64,000 bases of DNA from Sepioteuthis lessoniana (Eukaryota; Mollusca; Cephalopoda; Myopsida; Loliginidae), in assembly GCA_963585895.1 (NCBI GenBank), contig OY757912.1:76715412-76779411 (forward strand). The letters run 5' to 3'. This document shows, one piece after another, positions 46,421-57,350 of the stretch. Both the position numbers and the translations under genes were made by a program. Numbering within the stretch: the first letter of the stretch is position 1; every line of letters starts with the position of its first letter. The notes below the pieces were generated by a model that made no database searches, had not been told where the DNA came from, and saw only the letters and a program-made list of their open reading frames with translations.

Positions 46421-47091
46421 GCGCCATAAATGAAGAAAGAAAGATGGCGAGGATGAACTCCAAACATGGAAAGAAGTTGGCGAAAATGAGCGCCAAAAAT
46501 GAAGAAAGAAAGATGGCGAGAACGAACGCCCAGCATGGAGACAAGATGGCGGCTGAGCCACGTGCGAGATATAAACGACACAGTCGCTCGCAAAGTGAGA
46601 AGGTGGAAAGAAAAGAAGTGAACCTTCCACCCCTCAATAAACAAGAAGATAAAAGGACCAGTCGTCAGAAAAAGGATGAAGGTCCAACGAATATTAGGAA
46701 TAAATTCCCTAATACTTATCGAGAGGATAGGAGGAAAATAAGAGGACCCTCACAAGTGGCTAAGAAGGAAGAATTTAAGAAGGGCGACGAAGTCCTGCTA
46801 CTGTCATCTAATGAAGGACCCCACTGTGGTGGACGATATATAGGTCCTTATGTAGTAACACGGAGAGTAGACAAGAGGACATATAGAATTGATACCCACG
46901 AGGGAAAGAAGCAGACACAAGTGTGTCACACAAACAAATTGAAGAAATATGTCCGTCAAGAAGGCCAACCTCGAAAAATTGAGAACTCGGCAATGCCGAA
47001 TAAATTCGAGGAAAAATTAGGCCAGTTGTCTGTTTCAGAGAGAGAGGGCTTAGGAAAATTAATAAAAAAGTACCCAAGTTTATTTCTCTAA
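46393..47091 (+). CDS. Integrase C-terminal (GPY/F) and pre-RT frame, partial
   Basis: A 232-codon frame. Residues 5-50 are two 23-residue repeats (KMAK/KLAK...NEERKMAR...HG). After a basic linker comes a chromatin/DNA-binding GPY/F module, 'FKKGDEVLLLSSNEGPHCGG' then 'YIGPYVVTRR' (about 128-186). Then follows 'KLGQLSVSEREGLGKLIKKY' (208-227), the kind of segment that lies just before reverse transcriptase in Ty3/gypsy polyproteins. Finding integrase-type sequence before the RT lead-in is the gene order of Gmr1-like elements, opposite to standard Ty3/gypsy. Part of a broken element. Confidence 0.75.
   Translation: MSPEKMAKISAINEERKMARMNSKHGKKLAKMSAKNEERKMARTNAQHGDKMAAEPRARYKRHSRSQSEKVERKEVNLPPLNKQEDKRTSRQKKDEGPTNIRNKFPNTYREDRRKIRGPSQVAKKEEFKKGDEVLLLSSNEGPHCGGRYIGPYVVTRRVDKRTYRIDTHEGKKQTQVCHTNKLKKYVRQEGQPRKIENSAMPNKFEEKLGQLSVSEREGLGKLIKKYPSLFL
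46405..46542 (+). repeat. Two 69-bp tandem repeats inside the element
   Basis: 46405-46473 and 46474-46542 share aatgaagaaagaaagatggc and agatggcgaaaat-type blocks. Each encodes 23 residues. Confidence 0.85.
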
Positions 47092-47654
47092 CGCCCCACG
47101 AAAATGTAGTAGCAGAATATTCCCTCATAGTTGTTGAGAGAAAGAAAGAGAGAGAGAGAAACTAAAGGAAATGAGGAATTCTCGTCCCCAATGTTGAAAT
47201 ATGAGATGGACGAGAAAGTGGTTCGTCAACAAGTGACGAATAGGGGAAAGAGAGAAAAGAAAAGGAAGTTTCTTCCCCCAGAGCTTAATAACTAAGCTTA
47301 TAAAGTCGTCAAAAGTGACGAAGAAAGAAAAAAAGAAAAAGGGAGTTACCTCCTCAAGATTTGAAATATGATACAGCCAAAAGCCGAGAGAGAAAAAGAA
47401 AGAAAGGAAAACGAGATTAAAGAAAAGGGAGAGAGAGAGAGAGAAAGAAAGAGAAGTGAAATTGTTTTCCCCAATAGTGAAAATTAGGAAGGACGAAAAA
47501 AGGAAAAGGAAAGAATTCGTCAAAGCGTGAAGAAGAAAGGGGATGAAAGAAAAGTAAAGTGAGAAAAAAAAAGGTGAAAGAAAAGGAGAAAGAACAGTGA
47601 ATTGAATTGCCTTTTTTTTCTATGGTATTTCTATTCATCCCCCTTTCTTATCTT
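47092..47654 (+). repeat. Purine-rich 3' spacer with degenerate tandem modules
   Basis: About four modules of roughly 100-150 bp, each pairing a GAGAAAGAAA-type run with 'ttcccccag/ttccccaa', 'gttgaaatatga' and 'gtcgtcaaaagtgacgaaga' variants. Non-coding on the element strand; minus-strand frames here are by-products. Confidence 0.65.
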
Positions 47655-47665
47655 AAGAGAGGAGG
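47655..47665 (+). promoter_or_regulatory. Polypurine tract
   Basis: aagagaggagg sits directly before the TGTCACGTGA start of the right LTR, as expected for the plus-strand primer. Confidence 0.9.
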
Positions 47666-48700
47666 TGTCACGTGATGGCTCACGGAGACAAGGAGGTGGG
47701 AATGATACTCCCTCCCCCCGTTGAACTAAAATTACCTAGCAGTCAAAAAGTGACCGTTAGGAGAGAATGTGGGTCATGCAGATGTTCGCACTTAAGTGAC
47801 CTTGGGTCGCCAGACATCGGAAGGGGAAAGAAAAATGAAGCAAATGATTGGCGGGGACCCCAAACGGAAGTGGGGTTCCCTTCCCCTCAGCGGAAGTAAA
47901 TACAAAAAAGGTAGTTTTTGAGCAACGCTCGTGGCAGACGGACGATAGCCATTTTACTCCGGGCTAAAGACAAAAAGACTGAGACACGAAGAACTCCAAA
48001 ATCCTTCAAGCCAGCATTAAAAACAGTACAAAGTCTATTAGCCCGTGAAAGAAGAGAAATTCTCCAGTGGAACCCCGTCAAAAAAATAAGATAAGTAACT
48101 TTGGGACATTTTTCCGTTACACCCAAATTTTGTTACCACTCTCTCTCTCAATTTGAAAAAGGATAAAAGCCAAGAAAAGACATTTATATTCATGGGCTAT
48201 CCTATTATATATTTGTGACACTTTGAACATATATATATATATAACCGTAGTAAAGAACCTATGTATTTTCATTTTACCATGTGGTCTATGTTATTATTTC
48301 ATGCTTTCCTTTCAGCTTCTATTCGCCTTACATTATCTTGCTTAGAACTGTCCTATTAATTCCTAAAGTATCACACGGGAAACCGGAGTTGCCGACTACA
48401 ACAACAACATTAATATTATTACAACTAAGACCTATAGGCCCGTATTCTTCTATTATCTAAGGGAAAGAAGTTTAGCGGCCTGGTGGGTGTGTGATAGTGT
48501 GAAATTTTGGACCCCTTTGCCAGCGGTGGCCAGTCTGGCCCTAAATTATTCCCTCATGTAATATGCCAGTTCTTATCTGCCTGAGAAAAGAACTCTGAAC
48601 AGGACTTATTTCTGTAGGGGATCAAGTGCCAACCTGCCCCGTCTTCACACGTGCGAAAATAAAGTCCCATTTTGGGATTTTAGTCAAATTTGCCGTCACA
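47666..48700 (+). repeat. Right LTR of the Gmr1-like element
   Basis: 1035 bp from TGTCACGTGA to GCCGTCACA, with TG...CA ends. AATAAAG at about 48659 lies close to the 3' end. Confidence 0.93.
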
Positions 48701-49260
48701 ATATATATAAACTGTTTTGACATTTAACTGTGTGTAAAGAAATATGTGCTGATACTAAACTGAATTAGCTGAATTAGAACTGTTTGAAATAGAAATGTTT
48801 TTAACAATTAAACTGTGTACTCATGCTAAACTGAATTGTATGAAATAGAACTAATTATTTGCATAAAAATGGATTTGGTGTTAAATAACCTATAAAGGTT
48901 GATATGCCATAAAAACCCGACCAATCAACCGACCAATTAACTAATCCTTACAAATCTTATATGTTTAACCATTTAACCCTGTGCAAATAAATGACTGATG
49001 TTTAATTGATTTAATTGTGTTACATCGCAATACTTGAAACCATTCAAATATATGCCAACAAACGATGAATACTAAATAGAATTATTCTTGTTAGATAAAA
49101 ATACTTTAAACTATTTTACAGTGCAAACAAATGAGCTCTGGTTTGTTTACAATGTTACCAATTTAATATTCGTTTACAAATCAAATATATTCAGTGTATA
49201 TGTATAAGCTGGATTTGGTATTTAATAACCTAAAAGCAGTGATATGCATTAAAACCCTAT
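48701..49260 (+). repeat. Repeat F minisatellite and tails, continuing the host repeat
   Basis: Units of both the 54-bp type (actgaattgtatgaaataga) and 75-bp type (acttgaaaccattcaaatat), with tails at about 48866-48925 and 49207-49256 (gatttggtatttaataacct). Confidence 0.75.
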
Positions 49261-49319
49261 CAAACCAAAGCAAGTTTAATAGCAAATAATATAACAGGAT
49301 AATCATTTCTACGTCACGT

Positions 49320-49645
49320 CCATCGATCTGATAGTGTCCTATCTATGGATCAAATAGAACTAAACTATGTACTAATACTAAAATGAATGGCTTGAAATAG
49401 AACCACTTTTGATATTGAAACTGCCTACTTGTGCTAAACTAAACTGTTTTTTTTAAATAGAACTAAACTGTGTACTTATGCTAAACTGAACTGTTTGATA
49501 TAGCGCTGTTTTGACACTTAACTGAACTGTTTTGACATTAAACTGTTCGTAAACAAAAACTATACTTATACTAAACTGAATTCTTTAAAATTTAATTCGG
49601 TGTTAAATGACCCGAAAAGGGTTAATACACGGTAAAACAAAACAA
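49320..49645 (+). repeat. Repeat F 3' half
   Basis: 'tatggatcaaatagaactaa', 4-5 units of the 54-bp minisatellite, and a diverged tail near 49600. Confidence 0.7.
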
Positions 49646-49734
49646 CCAACCAATTTATGTGTCAGGTGGTTATGCTTGCTAAATATCTTGAAATGTTTTC
49701 ATTGAATTCAGATAGAATTTCAAAAATTAGAGGG

Positions 49735-49965
49735 AATTTCCCGTGGCGTAGTGGCATTCGTGCTAGACTACGCTCTCGACTTAAGCGAGTTCGAATCCCG
49801 TCCATCATATATCGTTTACTTTCGAACTAACACCTATTAAGAAAGGCATGAACCCCTTTTTTACTCCAGCAGAGACTTAAATCTGTATCTCATCTATTCC
49901 TCAACAAGAATGGTTTTAGCATTAAACGACCCACGAAGGTTGATATGCCATTAAAATAACCAAAT
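49735..49965 (+). repeat. SINE-A-like copy with a different tRNA head
   Basis: Head cccgtggcgtagtggcattc and B box gcgagttcgaatcccgtcc differ from the usual SINE-A head. The body (tactttcg, aaaggcatgaacccc) and tail (gttttagcattaaacgaccc, aaggttgatatgccattaaa) match. It is a subfamily or chimera. Confidence 0.75.
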
Positions 49966-50869
49966 CAAGCAAAAAATTGAAAAGAAAATGATCATATTGT
50001 GTTTTCAGTCTTTCTAAAATCTTGTTCCGAATCGATAAAGGAAATTGAAATATACGAGCTTATTCTACTTTTTATTTTAATTTCTATTTTATTTTGTTTT
50101 GCTTCTTGATACGTTGCCAAACTAGTAAATTAATCTGGACTCCGCCTTCTCAATGTCCTGGAGGTGACAATAAACTGCATCTGGCATAGAGGTTCTTGTT
50201 CAGGAGTAGGGTGTACCACTTTATTGCCATTACTCGCTGGTTCACCCTTTCCTGGTTTGCTTTGGTTGGGTTTGGTTTGGTTTTAGTTTATTTAATGGCA
50301 TATCAACCTTTACGGAAATCTTATCTATGGTTTTCACTCTGTGGTCCACCGGGACAGCAAAGTCCATTATTCGGCAAGTTCTCTTTTGTTTTTTGTTTTT
50401 GTTAGTAATCTATGGGTCTGGTCTTCTGGCCGAGATCAAGTAATTAGTTTTTATCTCAAAATCCCAGCGAATTTTGCTCCTAGAAGGATTCTAGTTTGTT
50501 TATAGTCTCATTCTAATTGTTAGATAATCATGAAATCGTTTGAAAAAAATTGAATTGGGCTTTAAATAATTCAACAAAGGTTGACATGACTTAAAACCAA
50601 CCACTCGGTGCGAAAAAAGATCGATCTTCATTCCTTCTGTTGTATTAGGCTATAAACACGAACCTTGAGTTTATTCAAATACTACTGATTATTAATTTCT
50701 TAATGTTAAGAAAGGTTACATAAAATATTACTCATGGCCTGTGCTGCTTAGGCCAAAACCACAGATATTTGTTGAAAAACTTATGATCATAATATATACT
50801 TTTTTTTTCAATGTTAAGAGAACTTACTGATTATACCACTCACTAGATTATATTCGGCAATGTACACAA
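49966..50869. other. Mostly unassigned, with tail fragments
   Basis: A reverse shared tail lies at about 50270-50315 (tttaatggcatatcaacctt). A forward one at about 50558-50600 is decayed. Otherwise nothing recognised. Confidence 0.5.
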
Positions 50870-51411
50870 TGTACCATAGCCATGATATGGCTATGTGTGA
50901 AACGTACATCGAATGTACATAAAGATAGAACATAGGAATCTCGAAACTCGAAAAACACGTAACGACTTCTCAGTTCAGGTACGAAACCTTTTATTACCTT
51001 TGAGTTTAAAGGTTCTCCGACATAAGGGGAGAGAGGCACAATCTTTCTATTCTGGCTTTTTCATCTACCCCGACCCCCCCCCCCCCAACACGTGTAGCAC
51101 CCGCCACAAAGGTCTCTGTGACCAAGCGAAAGTCAACCGTCTCGTTCGGTGTCCAGTTCTCAACTCCACTAACTTTCTTCAAATTCCCCAAATCCTCCGC
51201 GCGCTTCCGGTGCGTGACGTCACTCGCACTTGCTAGCCCCGTTTCTCATCTCGGACTATTGTGGCATCTCTTAGTGACACGTCCGCTCTGCGCACGCGCG
51301 TGAACACCTGCGTTAATGTTGCACCTAAGTAACCCATGCACTGAGCCGAAAGGTTCTCAGCCTAACTAAACCCAAAGGCATGAAACGAAATCCCTCGGCC
51401 ATTATATTACA
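50870..51411 (+). mobile_element. Old solo LTR, second family, forward
   Basis: It begins TGTACCATAGCC and ends ATTATATTACA. It is homologous along its length, in inverted orientation, to 52116-52683. Flanks acaa/gcaa suggest a mutated 4-bp duplication. It holds an exact CRE (tgacgtca, about 51217) in a CpG-rich part. No internal region adjoins; a relic. Confidence 0.75.
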
Positions 51412-52115
51412 GCAATTCTTGCGTTTGTTTAAATACTTATGAACATCATTTTACTAACAAATTTTATAGAAAATACTACTCATAAACGTTAAAATAAACA
51501 TAATGCCTGCTGCTTATTAATTGTTCATCTGCTGTGAGTGCAAATCTGGATCTGGAATAGGAAGTTCTATGTGAAATACATTCACAATTCAAGACAATGC
51601 GTTTGGTAATCGGTTGTAACAATTAAAAATTATTGATAAATAAATAGTGGAAGCATTTTTGCTGTTGGAATACACAAATTAAGTGAATATGACCAGGGGA
51701 AAAACAGCAGAGAAATATAATTTGATAATTGAATGATAAATCTATAAAATTTTATGATATTTGACTTAAATTTTATGTATACATGTATCGATGTATGAAT
51801 GTATGTATCTACTCTCACACACGCACACACTTGCGCGCATACACACAAGCACACATATGGGATGTTAATAACCAGAATGAATGCATGGGTTTAACTAATA
51901 TATACATATATAAGTACAGAAGGGTTTATAATTAGTCAATATCAGTAAATAACACATTAGTCGGCTCGTAACCACTTGTTATTTGAGTTCACATTAAATG
52001 TCAGCAGTTTTAAGGTAACTAAAATTTAAATTTGATTACTATCTGAACAGATTATATACCGTATAACTTTCTACGACTATTTAGCAAGTGCATCTATAAA
52101 ACAGTACACACACCC
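51412..52115. other. Unassigned stretch between the two solo LTRs
   Basis: A/T-rich; a degenerate CA/CG run at about 51810-51855. Nothing recognised. Confidence 0.5.
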
Positions 52116-52683
52116 TGTAATATAATTGCGGAGGGATTTTTTGTTTTATATTATCATTTTTCGTTTTATATATCTTCCCTTTCAGTTTAGTTAGGCTGAG
52201 AACCTTTCGGTTTAGTGTATGGGTTAGTTAGGTGCTCACATTGAGTGCAGGTGGTCATGCGCGCGCAGGGCGGATGTTACAATCAGAGATGTCACAATAA
52301 AACCCCCAGATCGGAAATAAGACCGGGGACGTGAATGACGTCATGCCCGAAAGCGCTGAGGAATTGGGAATTTGAAAAAAAAAACAGTCAGTTGAGATTT
52401 AAACTCCGAATGAGTGAGTTGGGATTCGAGTCTAGAGGAAAGTAGTCCATTTTTGGTCGCGCCGAGGTGAAACTAGTTGGGGTCTACGAAATGAGCCGCG
52501 CGTTTGTTGAAGAAATTGTGCGTGTCTCTCGTCATGTCGAAAAACCTTAAACTCAAAAAGGTAAATAAAACTTTCGTACCTGAAACAATTTCGAGTGTTT
52601 TCGGATTCCTATACGCGTATGAACATTATGAACATTCTATGAACATATGTATATTTCACACACTCATATCTGGCTATGTAACA
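52116..52683 (-). mobile_element. Old solo LTR, second family, reverse
   Basis: Minus strand starts TGTTACATAGCC and ends ATTATATTACA. Flanked by a perfect 4-bp duplication accc (52112-52115 and 52684-52687). Shares with the first copy the blocks tcaggtacgaaa, an exact CRE (tgacgtca, about 52337) and ccgaaaggttctcagcctaa. It inserted into a repeat-F head. Confidence 0.82.
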
Positions 52684-52830
52684 ACCCGCTCTGTCGGCTA
52701 AGGCTGTGAAATACACTAAATGCATCTCCACAGAGGGAAAGGCCTCAACCCTCAACGAAGCCACATGTTGGTCGTTGATAGAGACCCGTAATGCCTAAGT
52801 TCAGGATCTTGGTTGTTGAGCAATTCTTGT
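52684..52830 (+). repeat. Repeat F head fragment
   Basis: gctctgtcggctaaggctgt, gaaatacactaaatgcatct, ccacagagggaaaggcct. Confidence 0.6.
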
Positions 52831-53744
52831 CCCGACAACAGAGTCGTCAAATGATCCAACTGACTCCTTTGGCTCTTACAGTGCTAAACAGTAGATCAGA
52901 AAGGCCCGATTCGATCAAGCGGTTGGTCGCGTCAACACCTAATACCTATATGTTTCCTGACTGTATTCAATAAACTTCCAACTCTTTTTATCTTCTGGGT
53001 CCTGGAATTTGGTGTCTGAGGATAATTGCATTGAGAGAATGAGACTTTGCCCTCAGCAAAAATGTGTGGTAATAAATGTTGTTTACTCAAAATCTCAAAT
53101 GGAAAGGGGCTTAAAAGCCTACTCCCTGATCGAGTATCCCCGTCTCAAACAACTCGATTGGGTTTCCAACTTCGTAAATTCCTAACACAATGTGGACTCC
53201 GTATCGATGTAGAGCACCGGACCAGCTTAGAAAAAAACTCTACCCATGGTTTCATCCAATAAAAAACAAAACAAAACGTAATCTGATTCGAATAATGAAG
53301 CAGCAGAGTTCTAAGTTTCATTGTACTTGAATTTTCGGAAGAGATCTGCCAAATTATCTCTTTTCTTATTAGAGAATGTAATTTCCAGCAGAACATCCTC
53401 TCGAAGAATAAAATCGTCAAAAGGGATTAATCAGAAATGCAAAGCCCAATGATCAACCAAAACTTTAAATAAACCCAATTTAATAGAAAGTAAGGATATT
53501 AAACATAATTGCAAACTTCGATCTAGAAGATAAAGTAAATCTGAAAGTGATCGCAACTGACACAGAAATATAAATATATATTTTTCTTTTATAGCGATAA
53601 AAAGATATGATTAAAGATCCATAAAATACCTGAAGATGTTTGCATTAGTGTCAGACACAAACACTAGAAATCATTTAAATATGTGCAAATAGAACAATAA
53701 GTGTGAGACTGAGTGCAAAAGAATGAAATCCAAATCGTTTAAAA
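52831..53744. other. Unassigned stretch
   Basis: No gene recognised. Short frames in both directions without known motifs. Confidence 0.5.
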
Positions 53745-53845
53745 TGTTACCAATAAAACATTCACTTGAAACTCATATTTTTATAACGAAGATTTGATAT
53801 TAAATAGCCATCAAGGGTTGATATGCCATTAAACCAAATAAACTC
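53745..53845 (+). repeat. Shared tail fragment
   Basis: tttgatattaaatagccatc, aagggttgatatgccattaa, short A-rich end. Confidence 0.65.
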
Positions 53846-54047
53846 ACCTATTCGTATCACACCTAGCAACATACTGGTCAACACTTACACACAAATATCT
53901 ATGGCACATGCATTTTGGTAGCACTTTGTATATATAGTTCCATGAGTAATTGCTTTTGAATGTTATGAAGTTAGTACACTTAGCATTGACAGTAACTACA
54001 TTATTTAGATGGAAAAAATTATTTAATCACATCTGAAATATAATAAG

Positions 54048-54165
<118 letters not shown>

Positions 54166-54244
54166 ACCCCCTCCACAGGAGCAGGAGACGTTGTTATGGA
54201 CGTAGTTTAATGGTTTTGAATTTAGAGTTATCCATCTTGTAGAC

Positions 54245-54405
54245 CGATACACATACCTAAGTTAAAGAGCACAGTCTGCCCGACTATTTACCTGAGGATG
54301 GGTATTGGATGCAGACCTTTCCAAAGTGTAAGAGAACTATGTTAAATACAGGATTTGGACTCAGATCAACGTTTCCATTATTTACCATTACAGTTACACC
54401 ACGAG
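54245..54405 (-). repeat. SINE-B copy, reverse
   Basis: Minus strand: cgtggtgtaactgtaatggt head, B-box region gagtccaaatcctg, body cctcaggtaaatagtcgg. A (GATA)n run follows at 54408-54435. Confidence 0.65.
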
Positions 54406-55134
54406 ATAGATAGATAGATAGATAGACAGATAGATTTAGAAAGAGAGGTAGGGTTAGGAAGGTAAATCTTGTTCTTGTTTCACTAGGATGAAGGATATTT
54501 TGCCCATTGCATTTTTTTAAATCATTTAGGCATTTTAACGGGATTAAACTAACTTCACACCAAGTCAGTATATGACACAAGGGCGTTCTACAGTGTTGAG
54601 CCCAAGACGAATCGAGGTTCATGCAAGTTTACTGCAAAAAATAATGGGTCCCGTAAGCATTCCCGTTTAGGGGTATCGCAGGTACCAAGCAATAATAACC
54701 AACCTGATATTTACTTCCTCTTTAGTTTTGCTTGAGATACGAAAACCATTCAAAGAGTACTATAATTTGTTGAAATATTTTTTTTTTTTAAATCTAGATG
54801 AAAAATTTGTTGGTGCTTGAATTTTAATCAGGTAAATATATACCGAGAGATTGATTGATAAATTGATTTTATCGGCTCGTATACACGGTGTAGGGTTATT
54901 TTATACATTTATATTTGCATTTTTTATGTTGTTTATTCTAAAGAGTTGTCTTCTTTGCACATGCCAATGTGATATGAAGAACACTTTTCTAATACAAATA
55001 ATTTGAATAAGGTTGTATGGTTTCAAGTAAGTAATAATAATATTCTTTTGTAAGTATTTTTAATAGAAATATCTTAGAGTTAGATGGTATCAAGTATTCT
55101 AATCTAATATCAATAATTTTCAGAACGCTATATT

Positions 55135-55345
55135 TATCCATCGATCGGACCGTAAAAGGTGTTACTGTAACTGATCAGAGCATATCTATAAGTCGCTTTA
55201 AAGGAGCTTCCATACGCACTAGAGCTCCAGAACTACAGCCTCACCGTCAGATAAAGTTTGTTGTCATACCAAGAACATATTTTTTTAGAAGACTTACCCC
55301 TATGCTGGAGATAAGGTCGATATATTCTAAGCTTCACTGACGAGG
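55135..55345 (-). repeat. Repeat F head, reverse
   Basis: atcggaccgtaaaaggtgtt, cagaactacagcctcaccgt, gcttcactgacgaggcg, diverged. A (GA)n run follows at 55351-55373. Confidence 0.5.
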
Positions 55346-55404
55346 CGAACAGAGAGAGAGAGAGAGAGAGAGTATTCATGTATTTTACATTTTTATATTA
55401 TCAT

Positions 55405-56879
55405 ATATATCATCATCATCATCATCATATCGCGCTGGTAGCACGGATATCCCTGGCCCTCTCTCGCCACTCCTCCCTATCGTTCATCGCCCTAGGTAGG
55501 TCTTTAGGACAACATCCTGTATCCTCACATAGCTGCTGAATGTACGTTCGAGCTGGTCGTCCTGCTTTTGCGCGGCCATGTGTGGGGATCCATAAGAGTA
55601 CATCTCTTATGAGTTCATCTCTGCTTCTCCAGCAGTGTCCTGCATGTCTGGTTCGTTTAACTTGAATAGTTTTCGTAATAGGGGGCAGGTGGCCGTATAG
55701 TTGGTGTCTTGTGGGGTGTTACTGCCAGGACTTGTTCAGGATTGCACGCAGCATTCTTGTGTAATTGCCATCTAGCTTCTTCTCCAGTCGTTTTGTTAGC
55801 GTCCATGTAGTGCATCCATATAGCAGTATCGATGTGACCGCTGCCTGGAAGAAACTGCGTTTCATTTTATCGGTTAGGTCTGATTTCCATATAATCGATA
55901 GCCTATTGATAGCTGTCTATGCTTTCGTTAACCTCGTTTCGATGTCCTTTTCGGTTGATTCGACGCTGCTTCCTAGGTACGTGAATTTGTCTACTAGTTT
56001 AAGTGGGGTTCCTTCTAGAGTGGAGATGTCCCCCGTTTGGTTATAGCACATATATTCCGTTTTGTGTGCATTAACATAGAGGCCTATGCTTGCTGCTGCT
56101 CGTTCCAAACTATGCAGAAGTGTTTCGGCTTGGTCAGGTGTATTTGCCAGTATCGCTATGTCATCGGCGTAGTCGGCATCGGTAATTGTTGTTGCGGGGT
56201 AACTTCTGCTTCTTTTCTTCGTCAGTTCGAACCATTCTCTTTTATTTTGTCAATCGATGTTCTAAGTACGTAGTCTAGACAAATGATAAAGAGGTACGGG
56301 GCCAGCGTGTCCCCTTGTAGCACTCCTGCTACAATGTCAAAGTATTCTGTGTCTCCATCCGGTGATCGTACTTTTACTTTAGTGTTTCTATAGAGAATCG
56401 TTATTGCCGCTACGGTTTCTTTAGGTATGCCGTACGCTAGTAGTATTTGTTCCATCTTTCCTCTGTGAATGGAGTCGAAAGCCTTGGTAAAGTCGACAAA
56501 TATTAATGTCGCTTGTAGGTTCTTTGCCCGTACACCTTCAAGGATTCTGCGGATGGTTAATATTTGTGAGGTCGTGGATCTATTTCTTCGGAAGCCATTT
56601 TGGTTTTTTCTAAGTATGTTGTCGATTTCGGGTTCTATTCGGTTTCGTAGTAGGGCATTGTAGATTTTGGCAGCTATGGATGTAAGTGTTATGCATCGGT
56701 AGTTTTTGGCTAATCCGAGGTCCCCCTTTTTAGGGAAGTGGAGTATGCATCCCTTCATCCATCTATCTATCGGATTTTGATTGTATACTGCGTTGCAGTG
56801 TCGGAGCTGTATGTCGTCGAATTGTCTGGTCTTCCATACTTCCGGGGGAATTTCGTCCAGCCCTGCAGCGTGTGTGTGT
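55405..56879 (-). mobile_element. LINE-1w, longest copy, 5'-truncated, reverse
   Basis: Reaches further 5' than the 38.5-kb copy: 'AAGLDEIPPEVWKTRQFDD' and 'GCILHFPKKGDLGLAKNYRC' precede the RT fingers, then motif A 'FVDFTKAFDS' and motif B 'GVLQGDTLAPYLF'. The YADD region is in another frame (shift at about 56225), and stops interrupt the C-terminal part (about 55917). The 3' end is (ATG)n at 55405-55428. The 5' end runs into a (TG)n tract at about 56870. Confidence 0.9.
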
Positions 56880-56920
56880 GTATGCGTGTGCGTTACATAT
56901 AATACAATGTATTTCTCGCC

Positions 56921-56923
56921 CTC

Positions 56924-56950
<27 letters not shown>
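56921..56950. repeat. (TA)n microsatellite
   Basis: Pure TA, abutting repeat G. Confidence 0.95.
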
Positions 56951-56954
<4 letters not shown>

Positions 56955-57350
56955 TCCACAGACTGTTTCGTTCGATCAGAACTCTTCAGTGTGTCTAGAC
57001 ACGTAGGATGCTCGAAGCCGGGATCGAAGCAAGGGGATCTTTAAGGTTTTTATATTGCAGCTGTAGCAGCAGCAGCAGTGTCCGTTTGTTTACATTTTTT
57101 CACCCTATCGGCTACCAGAGTGCTCAATTCTTTCCTAGAGCTTAGCATTATGTGCAAGCGGCGGCCGAAAACTCCTTCGCCAGAGTGCTCAACCCCCATG
57201 GGGGAGCGTATCTATTGTCATCCACAGACAGACTGTTTCGTTCAATCAGAATTCTTCAGTGTGGCTAGACACGTAGGACGCTCGAAGGCGAGATCGAAAC
57301 CCATCCAACTTTACGTTAGACTAAGTCTCAGTCCGCTCGGGCAACAAGCG
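56951..57350 (-). repeat. Repeat G, second copy, reverse
   Basis: Same order as 18317-18712: reverse SINE-D piece, CAG run, ccctatcggctaccagagtg, 'gctcaacccccatgggggag', second SINE-D piece. Confidence 0.8.

Larger units (their letters stand above)
43981..48700 (+). mobile_element. Young Gmr1-like Ty3/gypsy LTR retrotransposon, broken
   Basis: Parts in order: left LTR copy (43981-44787), primer-binding site (44797-44814), gag-protease frame (44969-46420), integrase-end/pre-RT frame (46393-47091), purine-rich spacer with internal repeats, polypurine tract (47655-47665), right LTR (47666-48700). The shared 807 bp of the two LTRs differ at about two positions by eye, so the insertion is recent. 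No RT, RNase H or integrase catalytic core was recognised and the internal region is far shorter than a full element. It is broken, with at least two large losses, and could move only with help from relatives. A diverged solo LTR of the family is at 23.6-24.8 kb. Confidence 0.9.

Noticed and set aside
47125-47523. A Phe/Ser-rich membrane protein on the minus strand
   Set aside because: Antisense of the purine-rich spacer of the LTR element.
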